Origin: Pseudomonadota bacterium | GTDB taxonomy: Bacteria; Pseudomonadota; Alphaproteobacteria; Rhizobiales; Hyphomicrobiaceae | DNA length: 16,102 nucleotides | Reading direction: 5' to 3' | Assembly: GCA_023416575.1 (NCBI GenBank) | Contig: JAEZHL010000264.1 | Span: forward strand, 1 to 16,102 | Shown: positions 1 to 5,811 of the stretch, in pieces | How the letters are laid out: every line of letters starts with the position of its first letter | How positions within the stretch are numbered: the stretch's first letter is position 1 | Program-made: the position numbers and the translations under genes | The notes under the pieces: model-generated | Database searches by the model: none | What the model was told of the DNA's origin: nothing | The model's input: only the letters and a program-made list of their open reading frames with translations

Positions 1-10
1 TGCGGTGAAC

Positions 11-424
11 TCAGCCGCAGCCGGCGACGGGGGCCCGATCCAGCACGATCGCGAAGAAGATCTCCTTGTCGAATTGATAGCGCCCTCGCTTCACCATCAA
101 CGGCGCGATAGCGACTGCTTCCAGCAATGGCCGATCGATAGAAAGCCCCGCCCGCCCGATGATCGGCGTGAGCCACGGCTCAGCTGCTTGCGAATTGAGC
201 AATCCGGCAAACGCCATCAGTCGGGCGCAGATGGCCGAGCCGAGGTCCACCAACTCCTGCTGTTCCTCGATGCCGGCGTCCAGCAGCACCTCGATGATAG
301 CCTTGACGCACCCTTCCAAGGTGGCGCCTTCATCCTTGGGCGCTTGGTGAATGGCGCTAACTGCCTTCCGCAGCAGGTCAGCGGTGACGGTCACCTCCGC
401 CACTGTGGTGGGATGATAGACCAC
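11..424 (-). CDS. Hypothetical protein (137 aa with GTG start)
   Basis: I do not recognise this protein. The frame is open from base 517, but I place the start at the GTG at 424-422: it has a GAGG ribosome-binding site about 8 bases upstream, and an EcfG-type promoter (475-500, minus strand) lies inside the longer version, so the longer start would fall upstream of the transcript. The product is mostly helical-looking, with no signal peptide or membrane segment. It begins VVYHPTTVAEVTV and contains alternating hydrophobic and acidic helices (LRKAVSAIH, IIEVLLDAGI) and a C-terminal half rich in leucine and isoleucine. It is divergent from the small gene at 604. Stress regulation is inferred from the promoter only. 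The 168-residue version from 517 is the alternative. Confidence 0.55.
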   Translation of the reverse strand: MVYHPTTVAEVTVTADLLRKAVSAIHQAPKDEGATLEGCVKAIIEVLLDAGIEEQQELVDLGSAICARLMAFAGLLNSQAAEPWLTPIIGRAGLSIDRPLLEAVAIAPLMVKRGRYQFDKEIFFAIVLDRAPVAGCG

Positions 425-474
425 GAATTCGGCCTCGTGCTGTTGGTGAGAGCATGACTGCCCGGTCAGCCAAC

Positions 475-500
475 AACCCCTGTAGATCGCCCGGGGTTCC
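475..500 (-). promoter_or_regulatory. Candidate EcfG promoter for the 11-424 gene
   Basis: On the minus strand: GGAAC (RC of 496-500), 17-base spacer, GGTT (RC of 475-478). The -35 is perfect and the -10 differs from CGTT in its first base. Transcription would start near 467, about 43 bases before the proposed GTG start. Confidence 0.45.
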
Positions 501-530
501 GGGCCCCGCACAGCCAAGCGCCCTCTCCGG

Positions 531-555
531 GGAACCCCGTTTCAATGGAGGCGTT
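531..555 (+). promoter_or_regulatory. EcfG promoter for the 604 gene
   Basis: GGAAC at 531-535, 16-base spacer, CGTT at 552-555: a perfect match to the alphaproteobacterial EcfG consensus. It is divergent from the candidate at 475-500, and its predicted start near 562 precedes the ATG at 604 by about 40 bases. Confidence 0.7.
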
Positions 556-603
556 AAGTGACATCGGCCCTGCGAGGACGAAGCCACAGAAAGGGCGCGG
601 AAA

Positions 604-924
604 ATGGACGAGAAAAAAGGCGACCAAACCGGCCGGCCAAACGCCGGCGAAACGGCACGCGAAATCGTCGCCCTGTCGCTCTACCAGTTAGTCCGCTTGG
701 CCAGAATGGGCTTGCAGGCGGCGACCACCGGCGTCGAGAAGCTCGAGGACAATATGGCTCGTCGGCAACGCGAACACGCCGCCGAGGCAAAGCCGAGGGG
801 CGAGGCGCCTCCGTCGAGCCACCCAACCGGTACGACCTCCGGCGCAGAAACTAGCCACCCGATGGGAGAGGCTGGCGAGCGGCACCAGCCAGGTAGCCAC
901 GATCCCGGTCAAAGCCGCAACTAA
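604..924 (+). CDS. Small hypothetical protein (106 aa)
   Basis: I do not recognise a family. The first 55 or so residues form a probable amphipathic helix (around TAREIVALSLYQLVRLARMG), followed by a charged stretch (KLEDNMARRQREH). The last 40 residues are low-complexity, rich in Gly, Pro, Ser, Glu and His, and probably disordered. A weak GGGCG ribosome-binding site precedes the ATG. The perfect EcfG promoter about 50 bases upstream is the main argument that it is a real, stress-induced gene. Two overlapping frames (558-854 plus and 688-1032 minus) are arginine-rich and lack a good ribosome-binding site, so I prefer this one. Confidence 0.5.
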   Translation: MDEKKGDQTGRPNAGETAREIVALSLYQLVRLARMGLQAATTGVEKLEDNMARRQREHAAEAKPRGEAPPSSHPTGTTSGAETSHPMGEAGERHQPGSHDPGQSRN

Positions 925-951
925 GCCCGTGGCCGCCGTTCGAGACGTTCC

Positions 952-1683
952 GTGATTCATGACAAAGTGGAAGCGCACCGCATCGGCAGGAGAGGCCATA
1001 GCGGATTGAACTGCCGCCGGATCGAGGTTCACGCGACGGAGCGTGGAAGTTTCGAGCGTGAGCAGGTCGTCTGCTTTCTACCATGGCTCCTCGGCTACGA
1101 GAGATGCCGCGAGGCTGGGCTCCTGCCTCCTGATGTGACGATTGCATACGAAATGCCGTACGCCATCGTCAGCCCCTGCCCGACCGTTTCCATTCAAGCG
1201 CTGCAGGTCGTCGTCGAGGACTTTCTTCATCTCTTCGAGCAGCGCCGGCTCGATCCAGCCAGACTGACGCTGATGGGCCTCAGCATCGGGAATTTCGCAG
1301 CAATCTATTTAGCCAATATGTTGGGAGCCCGGGTGTGGGCGATAGCGCCTGGCGATCGCGGCGAGGTGCTGATTTGGACCAGCTCCCTGGCAGTCGGCGT
1401 GCGACGCTTGGCGAAAGCGCGCGGCTACACCTATTCGGATTTCAAATCGGCCTTGAATGAATTGAACCCGATCAACAATTTGCGCAACATCGGGTCTGGA
1501 TCGACATTCGTCGCCGGCCGATTTGACACCATCGTCCCCTATCGCTCTGCCATCAATATCGCTGCGGAGGCGCAGCGGTATAATCCGCAAATCCGAAGCA
1601 TCGTCGTGCCGCTCGGACATTCCGGAACACTTTTTGCAGGTGTCCAGTCCTACCGATATATGGGACGCTTCAAGAAGTGCTAG
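952..1683 (+). CDS. Alpha/beta hydrolase-fold protein (243 aa)
   Basis: Probable serine hydrolase of the alpha/beta fold. The nucleophile elbow is MGLSIGN with Ser111, in the family's usual context of a beta strand before it (RLTLMG) and a helix after it (FAAIYLANMLG). The acid is likely Asp192 in VAGRFDTIVP and the base His223 in VPLGHSG, so all three catalytic residues occur in the right order and spacing. The substrate cannot be read from the sequence. The ATG-free start is uncertain: GTG at 952 gives 243 residues, and the first 25 or so residues look non-conserved, so a later start (for example GTG at 967) is possible. No EcfG-type promoter was seen upstream, unlike most neighbours. It ends 118 bases before the sRNA promoter. 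Confidence 0.75.
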   Translation: MIHDKVEAHRIGRRGHSGLNCRRIEVHATERGSFEREQVVCFLPWLLGYERCREAGLLPPDVTIAYEMPYAIVSPCPTVSIQALQVVVEDFLHLFEQRRLDPARLTLMGLSIGNFAAIYLANMLGARVWAIAPGDRGEVLIWTSSLAVGVRRLAKARGYTYSDFKSALNELNPINNLRNIGSGSTFVAGRFDTIVPYRSAINIAAEAQRYNPQIRSIVVPLGHSGTLFAGVQSYRYMGRFKKC

Positions 1684-1800
1684 CAGGCGGGCACCTAGGG
1701 ATACGACCCTCTTTCCGACCAAGAAACTCCGGCTCCGGACCTCACAGCAGGCCTGCGTAAACCATATTTCCGCGTGAAAGGAAAAAATCAAGACGCTCCC

Positions 1801-1825
1801 GGAACCACTTGGCAATGCTTGCGTT
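1801..1825 (+). promoter_or_regulatory. EcfG promoter of the candidate sRNA
   Basis: GGAAC at 1801-1805, 16-base spacer, CGTT at 1822-1825, a perfect EcfG consensus. The expected start site is around 1831-1833, directly before a 10-bp RNA stem and only about 95 bases before a strong terminator, so it appears to drive a short RNA and not a protein gene. Confidence 0.75.
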
Positions 1826-1830
1826 AGCTC

Positions 1831-1927
1831 ATTGCGACCGCATCAACAAACTCCCTACGCCCCCCCCCCGTGGCGAGAGATGTGGTCGGTGCAGGGGGCG
1901 CCTTCCCTCGGCGCCCCCTGTTTTATT
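1831..1927 (+). ncRNA. Candidate GsrN-like stress sRNA with C-rich loop (about 95 nt)
   Basis: Inferred transcript from the EcfG promoter at 1801-1825 to the intrinsic terminator at 1892-1927. It has two hairpins. The 5' one is a 10-bp stem, CGACCGCATC (1835-1844) with GATGTGGTCG (1879-1888, one G-U pair). Its 34-base loop carries a run of ten C (1860-1869), which an inner CGCC/GGCG pair (1858-1861 with 1872-1875) would present at the apex. The second is the terminator. No convincing ORF fits in it. Caulobacter GsrN, a sigma-T-dependent sRNA that uses a C-rich 5' loop to pair with targets such as katG mRNA, has the same plan, and its relatives tend to lie near GSR genes. Homology to GsrN is inferred from architecture, promoter and context, not from sequence alignment. 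The alternative is an attenuator leader for the gene at 2046, but that gene has its own promoter candidate downstream of the terminator. Confidence 0.6.
1892..1927 (+). terminator. Strong intrinsic terminator
   Basis: Perfect 11-bp GC-rich stem (CAGGGGGCGCC at 1892-1902, GGCGCCCCCTG at 1910-1920), 7-base loop, then TTTTATT. The T run is only on the plus-strand side. It closes the candidate sRNA. Confidence 0.85.
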
Positions 1928-1985
1928 GCCGCTGCAGACGACCGGTGAACGCATTTCCATTCGGCGGCCATATGGATCCGAGCTG

Positions 1986-2010
1986 GGAACCTAAGAATGC
2001 CTTTTCGGTT
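1986..2010 (+). promoter_or_regulatory. Candidate EcfG promoter for the 2046-3483 operon
   Basis: GGAAC at 1986-1990, 16-base spacer, GGTT at 2007-2010. One mismatch to the CGTT -10. It lies just after the sRNA terminator and 36 bases before the ATG at 2046, so the DUF6745 pair has its own start point. Confidence 0.55.
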
Positions 2011-2045
2011 GAACCTGCAGCCAACAGGAAACTGGGAGCCCTGAA

Positions 2046-2390
2046 ATGAGAGACTTATATGCACAAGGTGACCTGCTCATAGAGCGCGTCGATGAATTGC
2101 AACCAACTGGTACTCTGCCCTCGGCGGCTGCTGACGGCTCTTTCGTCCTGGCTGAAGGCGAGCTGACTGGGCATCATCACTCGATCTACGGCCGGGTCAC
2201 CATGTTCCGCGACGACAGCTTGGCGAGAGATGTCCCGGGCGGCCTTTATATCGGGCACATCAACATCGATGGTCCAGCCGCACGCGTTCAACACCAGGAG
2301 CACGCCCCCGTAACGCTGCCCAAGGGCACGTATCGCGTGCGTCGCCAGCGCGAACTGGAGCCGAAGGACGCCCGTGTTGTCGCAGACTAG
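2046..2390 (+). CDS. Small His-rich beta protein, partner of DUF6745 gene (114 aa)
   Basis: Small, beta-strand-rich protein with no signal peptide. The recognisable features are LAEGELTGHHHSIYG (three consecutive histidines at 43-45), HQEH at 83-86 and a C-terminal LPKGTYRVRRQRE stretch. I know this pattern (a GEATGHxH-type motif, then an HxEH / LPxGxYxVxxQRE tail) from uncharacterised phage- and bacterial-genome proteins without assigned function. The clustered histidines could bind a metal, which is inference. The start is supported by GGGAG 8 bases upstream. The 3' end overlaps the next gene by 17 bases, indicating translational coupling. Confidence 0.75.
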   Translation: MRDLYAQGDLLIERVDELQPTGTLPSAAADGSFVLAEGELTGHHHSIYGRVTMFRDDSLARDVPGGLYIGHINIDGPAARVQHQEHAPVTLPKGTYRVRRQRELEPKDARVVAD

Positions 2391-3483
2391 CCAACGGACG
2401 CGGCTGGAGCGGCTTTCGCCGCTCCAAATCCAGCAAGTCGCAGAATGCCGAACCCGCTGGGCGTCAGTTGGGGTGCAAACGCACGCTGCCGACCGCGCGG
2501 CTGCGGAAGCCGGTGTGGAAATAGCTTACCGATCGGCCGGCTTGGCGGCTCCCCGGATCGCCTGGTGCGAGGGGCCGCTCGAATTCGCCAATGAATGGCA
2601 CAACAGCGTTCGCAGCACTATTGGCAGTAGCGTCAAGCGCGAGGTGCACGATCACCCCCTCGCACGTGTGATCACCTACGCCGAGGCGCGAGTGAGCCTC
2701 GGAGTGCGTCATACTGTTATCAACGGCACGCGCCTGCCTGCCGCGACGAGCCTTGCCGTCAACGAGGTGGTGCACGCCGCCGTTGAGGATGCACGCCCGC
2801 GATTTTGGGCGAGGCTGAAGCAGGGCTGGCGGATGCGTCGCTCTCCCCGATTTCGAGACAGCAGCTGGGGACATCCCGATTTTGCTTGGCTGGCCGCTTG
2901 CGATTACCTCTCTTCACTGTGTGGCAGCGCCGATGCAGAGGCGCTGGAAGGCATCCTAGCGATCGCCAGAAATTCAGGCTGGATCGTTCCTCATGAGAAT
3001 GTCTGCTGGCTCGGCGAGCGCCCAAATATTCTGCGTGTCGACGACAAGGCGCGCCTGCACAGCCGCGACGGGCCAGCGCTGCAATATCGGGACGGCCTGT
3101 CGATCTATATGTGGAAGGGCGTCCAAGTTCCGGATTGGATGATTGAGCAACCGAACCTGATCACGCCATCGTTCATTGATCGGCATCCTGATTTCCTGTT
3201 GCGGCGCTGCATGATCGAGATCATGACACCTGCCCAGTATGTCGCCAGCGGCGGGGCAATCCCCATCGCCCGCGATGAAACCGGCATTCTGTGGCGCAAA
3301 CAATGGTGGAACAACGACGCATGGGCCGCCGTCGAGGTCGTTAACGGCACCGCCGAGCCGGATGGCACCTACCGTCATTATTTCCTGCAAGTCCCTCCAA
3401 ACGTACGCTCGCCACGCGAAGCGGTTGCCTGGACTTATGGAATGACGGAAACCGAGTACAGCCGCCTTCGCCTGCGGACTTAG
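2374..3483 (+). CDS. DUF6745 domain protein (369 aa)
   Basis: The C-terminal half (about 210-369) carries the marks I associate with DUF6745: LHSRDGPALQYRDG (228-241), WKGVQVPDWMIEQP (247-260), LLRRCMIE (275-282), and DGTYRHYFLQVP with REAVAWTYGM near the end. The family has no known biochemical activity. The N-terminal half contains a helical region with no motif I can name. The start used is GTG at 2374 (a TTG at 2377 is possible), inside the end of the upstream gene, so the two are probably co-translated. No transmembrane segment or signal peptide. Expression is likely from the EcfG-type promoter at 1986-2010. A weak hairpin follows at 3494-3517. Confidence 0.75.
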   Translation: MLSQTSQRTRLERLSPLQIQQVAECRTRWASVGVQTHAADRAAAEAGVEIAYRSAGLAAPRIAWCEGPLEFANEWHNSVRSTIGSSVKREVHDHPLARVITYAEARVSLGVRHTVINGTRLPAATSLAVNEVVHAAVEDARPRFWARLKQGWRMRRSPRFRDSSWGHPDFAWLAACDYLSSLCGSADAEALEGILAIARNSGWIVPHENVCWLGERPNILRVDDKARLHSRDGPALQYRDGLSIYMWKGVQVPDWMIEQPNLITPSFIDRHPDFLLRRCMIEIMTPAQYVASGGAIPIARDETGILWRKQWWNNDAWAAVEVVNGTAEPDGTYRHYFLQVPPNVRSPREAVAWTYGMTETEYSRLRLRT

Positions 3484-3493
3484 TTTTATAGGA

Positions 3494-3517
3494 GGGCATC
3501 ACGCTTCGCTGATGCCC
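3494..3517 (+). terminator. Possible weak terminator hairpin
   Basis: 8-bp stem GGGCATCA / TGATGCCC with an 8-base loop, 10 bases after the stop of the DUF6745 gene. No T run follows, so rho-independent termination is uncertain. Confidence 0.35.
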
Positions 3518-3632
3518 GCTCTCATTGGCGCCTCCCTTCAAGCTGCGATGAACATAGGGGCAGCGTTTGCCTCTGCGAAGTCCATCCCGAACCAATGTTC
3601 CAATCTCAGAGTTCGGGCACCTAACCAGCACA

Positions 3633-3657
3633 GGAACGGATTGAAAAGACGACGGTT
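3633..3657 (+). promoter_or_regulatory. Candidate EcfG promoter for the 3693 operon
   Basis: GGAAC at 3633-3637, 16-base spacer, GGTT at 3654-3657. The expected start near 3665 leaves a leader of about 28 bases before the ATG at 3693. Confidence 0.55.
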
Positions 3658-3692
3658 CTAACGAAGCTGAGGACGTTGGTTCAGGAGGTGGA

Positions 3693-3920
3693 ATGCCGGG
3701 TCCCCGCCGCGAAGAAAACAATGATCGTCATGCCGATCACCAACGAGGCGAGGTGCCATGCCGTGCCCAAGAGACAGACGAGGACCGCAAGCGCGAACTT
3801 GATGAGGAGCTTGATGAAGCCCTTCAGGAAACATTCCCGGCGAGCGATCCAGTCTCAATGACCAGCACCTTGAAGCCTGGGAAGCGCAGAGGGAGGCCCG
3901 GCGAAAATTCCGATAGCTGA
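3693..3920 (+). CDS. Small acidic protein with FPASDP motif (75 aa)
   Basis: Very hydrophilic protein. The key feature is ELDEALQETFPASDPVSMT (residues about 37-56), a motif (LDEALxExFPASDP) that recurs at the ends of many short uncharacterised rhizobial proteins. No function is known to me. The start has a textbook AGGAGG four bases upstream (3683-3688). The stop codon overlaps the next start (TGATG at 3918-3922), so it is coupled to the DUF1328-type gene. A longer frame-shifted reading (3676-3861) lacks the motif and ribosome-binding site. Confidence 0.75.
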   Translation: MPGPRREENNDRHADHQRGEVPCRAQETDEDRKRELDEELDEALQETFPASDPVSMTSTLKPGKRRGRPGENSDS

Positions 3921-4174
3921 TGCGGGCTGTCGCTTGCGAGATAGGTGATGTCGTGGACTTGAGTAAATGGTTATGGGGCTTGGCTGCCTTCCTGATCCTG
4001 GCTGTCGCTCTGACACTGCTCGGCGCCGGGGGTGCTGCAGGAAACGCGACAGGAATTCTGTTCTGGGCACTGCTGGTGGTCCTCGCGGTTTCCTTCGTGC
4101 TGAGCTGGTGGCGCACTGGCGAGGAGGAGAGCGTCCGGGTTGCCAGAAGGATCAGGACTCGTGATCGCCGGTGA
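3920..4174 (+). CDS. DUF1328-like small membrane protein (84 aa)
   Basis: Two transmembrane segments, around residues 18-36 (WGLAAFLILAVALTLLGAG) and 44-63 (TGILFWALLVVLAVSFVLSW), separated by a Gly/Ala-rich turn, then an arginine-rich cytoplasmic tail. Spacing and the GxGGxAG..ILFW pattern match the DUF1328 (YtjA) fold of the next gene, so the two look like diverged tandem copies. The ATG overlaps the upstream stop. GTG at 3953, giving about 73 residues that start just before the first membrane segment, is a reasonable alternative. The DUF1328 role is unknown. Confidence 0.65.
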   Translation: MRAVACEIGDVVDLSKWLWGLAAFLILAVALTLLGAGGAAGNATGILFWALLVVLAVSFVLSWWRTGEEESVRVARRIRTRDRR

Positions 4175-4343
4175 CCTGATTTATTGGGCCATCGTTCTTC
4201 TCCTCGTCGCGATCGTTGCCGCACTATTTGGCTTCGGTGGACTGGCCGGAACTGCAATGGAGGGCGCCCGGCTCTTGTTCTGGGTCGCAATCCTCGCCCT
4301 CATCATCGTCGCGGTCATCAGCACCGTACAACGCCGGGGATGA
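4161..4343 (+). CDS. DUF1328 family small membrane protein (60 aa)
   Basis: Typical DUF1328/YtjA protein: two membrane helices (YWAIVLLLVAIVAALFGFGG and ARLLFWVAILALIIVAVIS) joined by a GLAGTA turn, ending QRRG. The family is widespread in Proteobacteria, often stress-associated, with no known mechanism. I start at GTG 4161, which has AAGGA about 8 bases upstream and gives the family's usual length. The open frame reaches back to a TTG at 4140. It overlaps the previous gene by 14 bases, so 3693, 3920 and 4161 form a tight operon. Confidence 0.8.
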   Translation: MIAGDLIYWAIVLLLVAIVAALFGFGGLAGTAMEGARLLFWVAILALIIVAVISTVQRRG

Positions 4344-4373
4344 ATGAGAGCCCGCGTGAGCGCAAGCGCAGAC

Positions 4374-4399
4374 GGAACTGAATCCGTACTCCCCTCGTT
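4374..4399 (+). promoter_or_regulatory. EcfG promoter for the DUF883-like gene
   Basis: GGAAC at 4374-4378, 17-base spacer, CGTT at 4396-4399. Both boxes are perfect. About 60 bases before the ATG at 4460. Confidence 0.65.
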
Positions 4400-4459
4400 G
4401 AATTCGAGTAGCGACCGACCGCCAGCCCGCTCAGCTTTAGGAAATCCAGGAGATAACCG

Positions 4460-4753
4460 ATGGCCGATACCACCCACCGAACTGACCCATTCTCGGGCGG
4501 CGCCACGCACGCAAGCACTATCGAGCGCAATCTGGGCATGGAGGATCGACCCGCTGATGACTATCAAGCTGAAATCGAGACGCTCCGTTCGGAACTCTCA
4601 AAGCTGGCAGACGCCGTGGGTGGGTCCGTAAAGGATACCGTGCAACCCCTGGCTCGCGAGCTTGAGGCTACCGTCGCCCGCAACCCAACCGTTTCCGTTG
4701 CAGTCGCCGCAGGTGTGGGACTTCTGCTCGGACTCATTATCACACGCAAATGA
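4460..4753 (+). CDS. DUF883/ElaB-YqjD-like membrane-anchored protein (97 aa)
   Basis: The architecture matches the DUF883 (ElaB/YqjD) group: a hydrophilic N-terminus, a coiled-coil-prone helix (about 36-72, YQAEIETLRSELSKLADAV), then a single C-terminal membrane anchor (about 77-95, VSVAVAAGVGLLLGLIITRK). The Arg/Asn-Pro motif before the anchor (ARNPTVSVAVAAGVG) is characteristic of the family. In E. coli the relatives are RpoS-controlled inner-membrane proteins that bind ribosomes in stationary phase; whether this one does so is unknown. Good AGGAGA ribosome-binding site. Own EcfG promoter at 4374-4399, and a hairpin terminator after it. Confidence 0.8.
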   Translation: MADTTHRTDPFSGGATHASTIERNLGMEDRPADDYQAEIETLRSELSKLADAVGGSVKDTVQPLARELEATVARNPTVSVAVAAGVGLLLGLIITRK

Positions 4754-4770
4754 GCCGACCCGACAGACGA

Positions 4771-4796
4771 ATGGCTGCGGCCTTTGCCGCAGCCAT
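4771..4796. terminator. Bidirectional terminator hairpin
   Basis: Perfect 11-bp stem ATGGCTGCGGC / GCCGCAGCCAT with a CTTT loop, between the convergent ends of the DUF883-like gene (4753) and the small minus-strand gene (4824). No long T run on either side. Confidence 0.55.
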
Positions 4797-4823
4797 CATC
4801 TCGCTGATGCGCCACCCCCCGAC

Positions 4824-4958
4824 CTATTCGTCCGAGAGGTCAGGCAGATAGATCACCTCGTTTGACCTCCGCTTCGCCTCCTCATGCTCGGGCTTTCTCC
4901 GCTGCGTATGATCGACCGCCTCCGGCTCGCGCCGGGCCTTTTCAACTTCCTCGGCCAT
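4824..4958 (-). CDS. Very small charged protein (44 aa), second gene of minus operon
   Basis: Begins MAEEVEKARREPEAVDHTQR and ends EVIYLPDLSDE. Highly charged, no membrane segment, no family I recognise. The evidence that it is real: a GGAGG ribosome-binding site 10 bases before the ATG, 17 bases of spacing from the upstream gene on the same strand, and an EcfG promoter in front of the pair. It converges on the DUF883-like gene with a hairpin between. Confidence 0.55.
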   Translation of the reverse strand: MAEEVEKARREPEAVDHTQRRKPEHEEAKRRSNEVIYLPDLSDE

Positions 4959-4975
4959 TCCTGACTCCTCCATCG

Positions 4976-5131
4976 TCATCCGGGGCGCCGGGTGGGATCA
5001 TCATATGGCCCCGTCCTATCCGGCTTTTGCTCGATCGACTGCTGCTGCTTCCTGGAGCGCCCCTTTTTCGGAGGTTTCTCCTTGGTGGAATGACCCGCGC
5101 GCTCACCGTTTTCGTCTTCGACTGCTGTCAC
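4976..5131 (-). CDS. Very small basic protein (51 aa), first gene of minus operon
   Basis: GTG start at 5131-5129 with GAGGG 7 bases upstream. The product starts VTAVEDENGERAGHSTKEKP, then has a lysine/arginine/glutamine-rich middle (PKKGRSRKQQQ) and ends DPTRRPG. It is entirely hydrophilic and likely disordered, no family recognised. It sits about 36 bases downstream of a perfect EcfG promoter and 17 bases before the next gene. Overlapping plus-strand frames (4862-5203, 5005-5217) look like shadows: no ribosome-binding site and Pro/Arg/Ser-biased. Confidence 0.55.
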   Translation of the reverse strand: MTAVEDENGERAGHSTKEKPPKKGRSRKQQQSIEQKPDRTGPYDDPTRRPG

Positions 5132-5166
5132 GATTTATCCCTCGTTTTAACCGTTCTCCCTTTCGC

Positions 5167-5191
5167 AACGCCGGTTGCATCCCATTGTTCC
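5167..5191 (-). promoter_or_regulatory. EcfG promoter for the small minus-strand operon
   Basis: Minus strand: GGAAC (RC of 5187-5191), 16-base spacer, CGTT (RC of 5167-5170). Perfect consensus, 36 bases before the GTG start at 5131. Back to back with the plus-strand candidate at 5195. Confidence 0.7.
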
Positions 5192-5194
5192 GTG

Positions 5195-5219
5195 GGAACT
5201 TAAGTGCCACGCCCTAGTT
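5195..5219 (+). promoter_or_regulatory. Candidate EcfG promoter for the KGG-ku-ligD unit
   Basis: GGAAC at 5195-5199, 16-base spacer, AGTT at 5216-5219. The first base of the -10 is off consensus. It would give a long leader (about 170 bases) before the KGG gene. It is the only candidate in the 5132-5397 gap on this strand. Confidence 0.45.
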
Positions 5220-5397
5220 TTGCCCAAGAACATGATTTCGGCGCTCCCGAATTCTAATCGGCGGCAAGTCGCTGGCGCCTATCATGGATAGGCCAGAACT
5301 CATTCCGCGCACTGCTCCACCCAAAGGTCACTCGACCTTTCGCGAAACGTGCGCACGGAGCCGCGAAAACAACACTGAAGCAGGAAGGCAATTGATC

Positions 5398-5811
5398 ATG
5401 ATCGACCCAAAAGAGCGGCATCCCACATCTTCCGAGCGCGGCTTCGCCTCCATGGATCCTGCGAAACAGCGCGACATCGCACGCAAGGGCGGCGAGAGCG
5501 TGCCGGCCTCGAAGCGAAGCTTCGCCCAAGATCCGCAACTTGCCTCCATGGCCGGCCGCAAGGGAGGTGCCAGTGTTCCGGCAGAAAAGCGGAGCTTTTC
5601 CCAGGATCACAGCCTTGCTTCCCAGGCCGGCCGGAAAGGCGGCGAAAGCGTGCCGCGTGAAAAGCGCAGCTTCTCCCAGAACCACTCGCTGGCGGCGCAG
5701 GCCGGCCGCAAAGGTGGAGAGAGCGTTCCTCCGGAAAAGCGCAGCTTTTCTCAGAACCGCGGACTGGCAGCAGCGGCGGGCCGCAAGGGCGGGGAAAGCC
5801 GATCGCGATGA
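5398..5811 (+). CDS. KGG-repeat stress protein (137 aa)
   Basis: Contains five RKGG motifs (residues 29-32, 54-57, 79-82, 104-107, 129-132) in exact 25-residue repeats of the form GRKGGESVPxEKRSFSQ. This is the stress-induced KGG repeat (PF10685) known from GsiB of Bacillus and from YciG-like proteins, hydrophilic proteins associated with desiccation, osmotic and stationary-phase stress. No signal or membrane segment; presumably cytoplasmic and intrinsically disordered. Start at ATG 5398 (AGGAAGG 9 bases upstream); the open frame extends back to 5284 but that part does not look coding. It overlaps the following start (ATGA at 5808-5811). Confidence 0.9.
   Translation: MIDPKERHPTSSERGFASMDPAKQRDIARKGGESVPASKRSFAQDPQLASMAGRKGGASVPAEKRSFSQDHSLASQAGRKGGESVPREKRSFSQNHSLAAQAGRKGGESVPPEKRSFSQNRGLAAAAGRKGGESRSR
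5482..5808 (+). repeat. 75-bp coding tandem repeat (KGG units)
   Basis: Four full 75-bp units beginning at 5482, 5557, 5632 and 5707 and a partial fifth from 5782, all in frame in the KGG gene. The later units are more alike than the first, suggesting duplication within the gene. Confidence 0.8.

Noticed and set aside
1809..1994. 61-residue plus-strand open frame across the terminator
   Set aside because: It would read through a strong terminator hairpin. The sequence is better explained as an sRNA gene.
3658..4290. 210-residue minus-strand open frame
   Set aside because: Arg/Ser/Pro-biased and antisense to three small genes with good ribosome-binding sites and membrane patterns.
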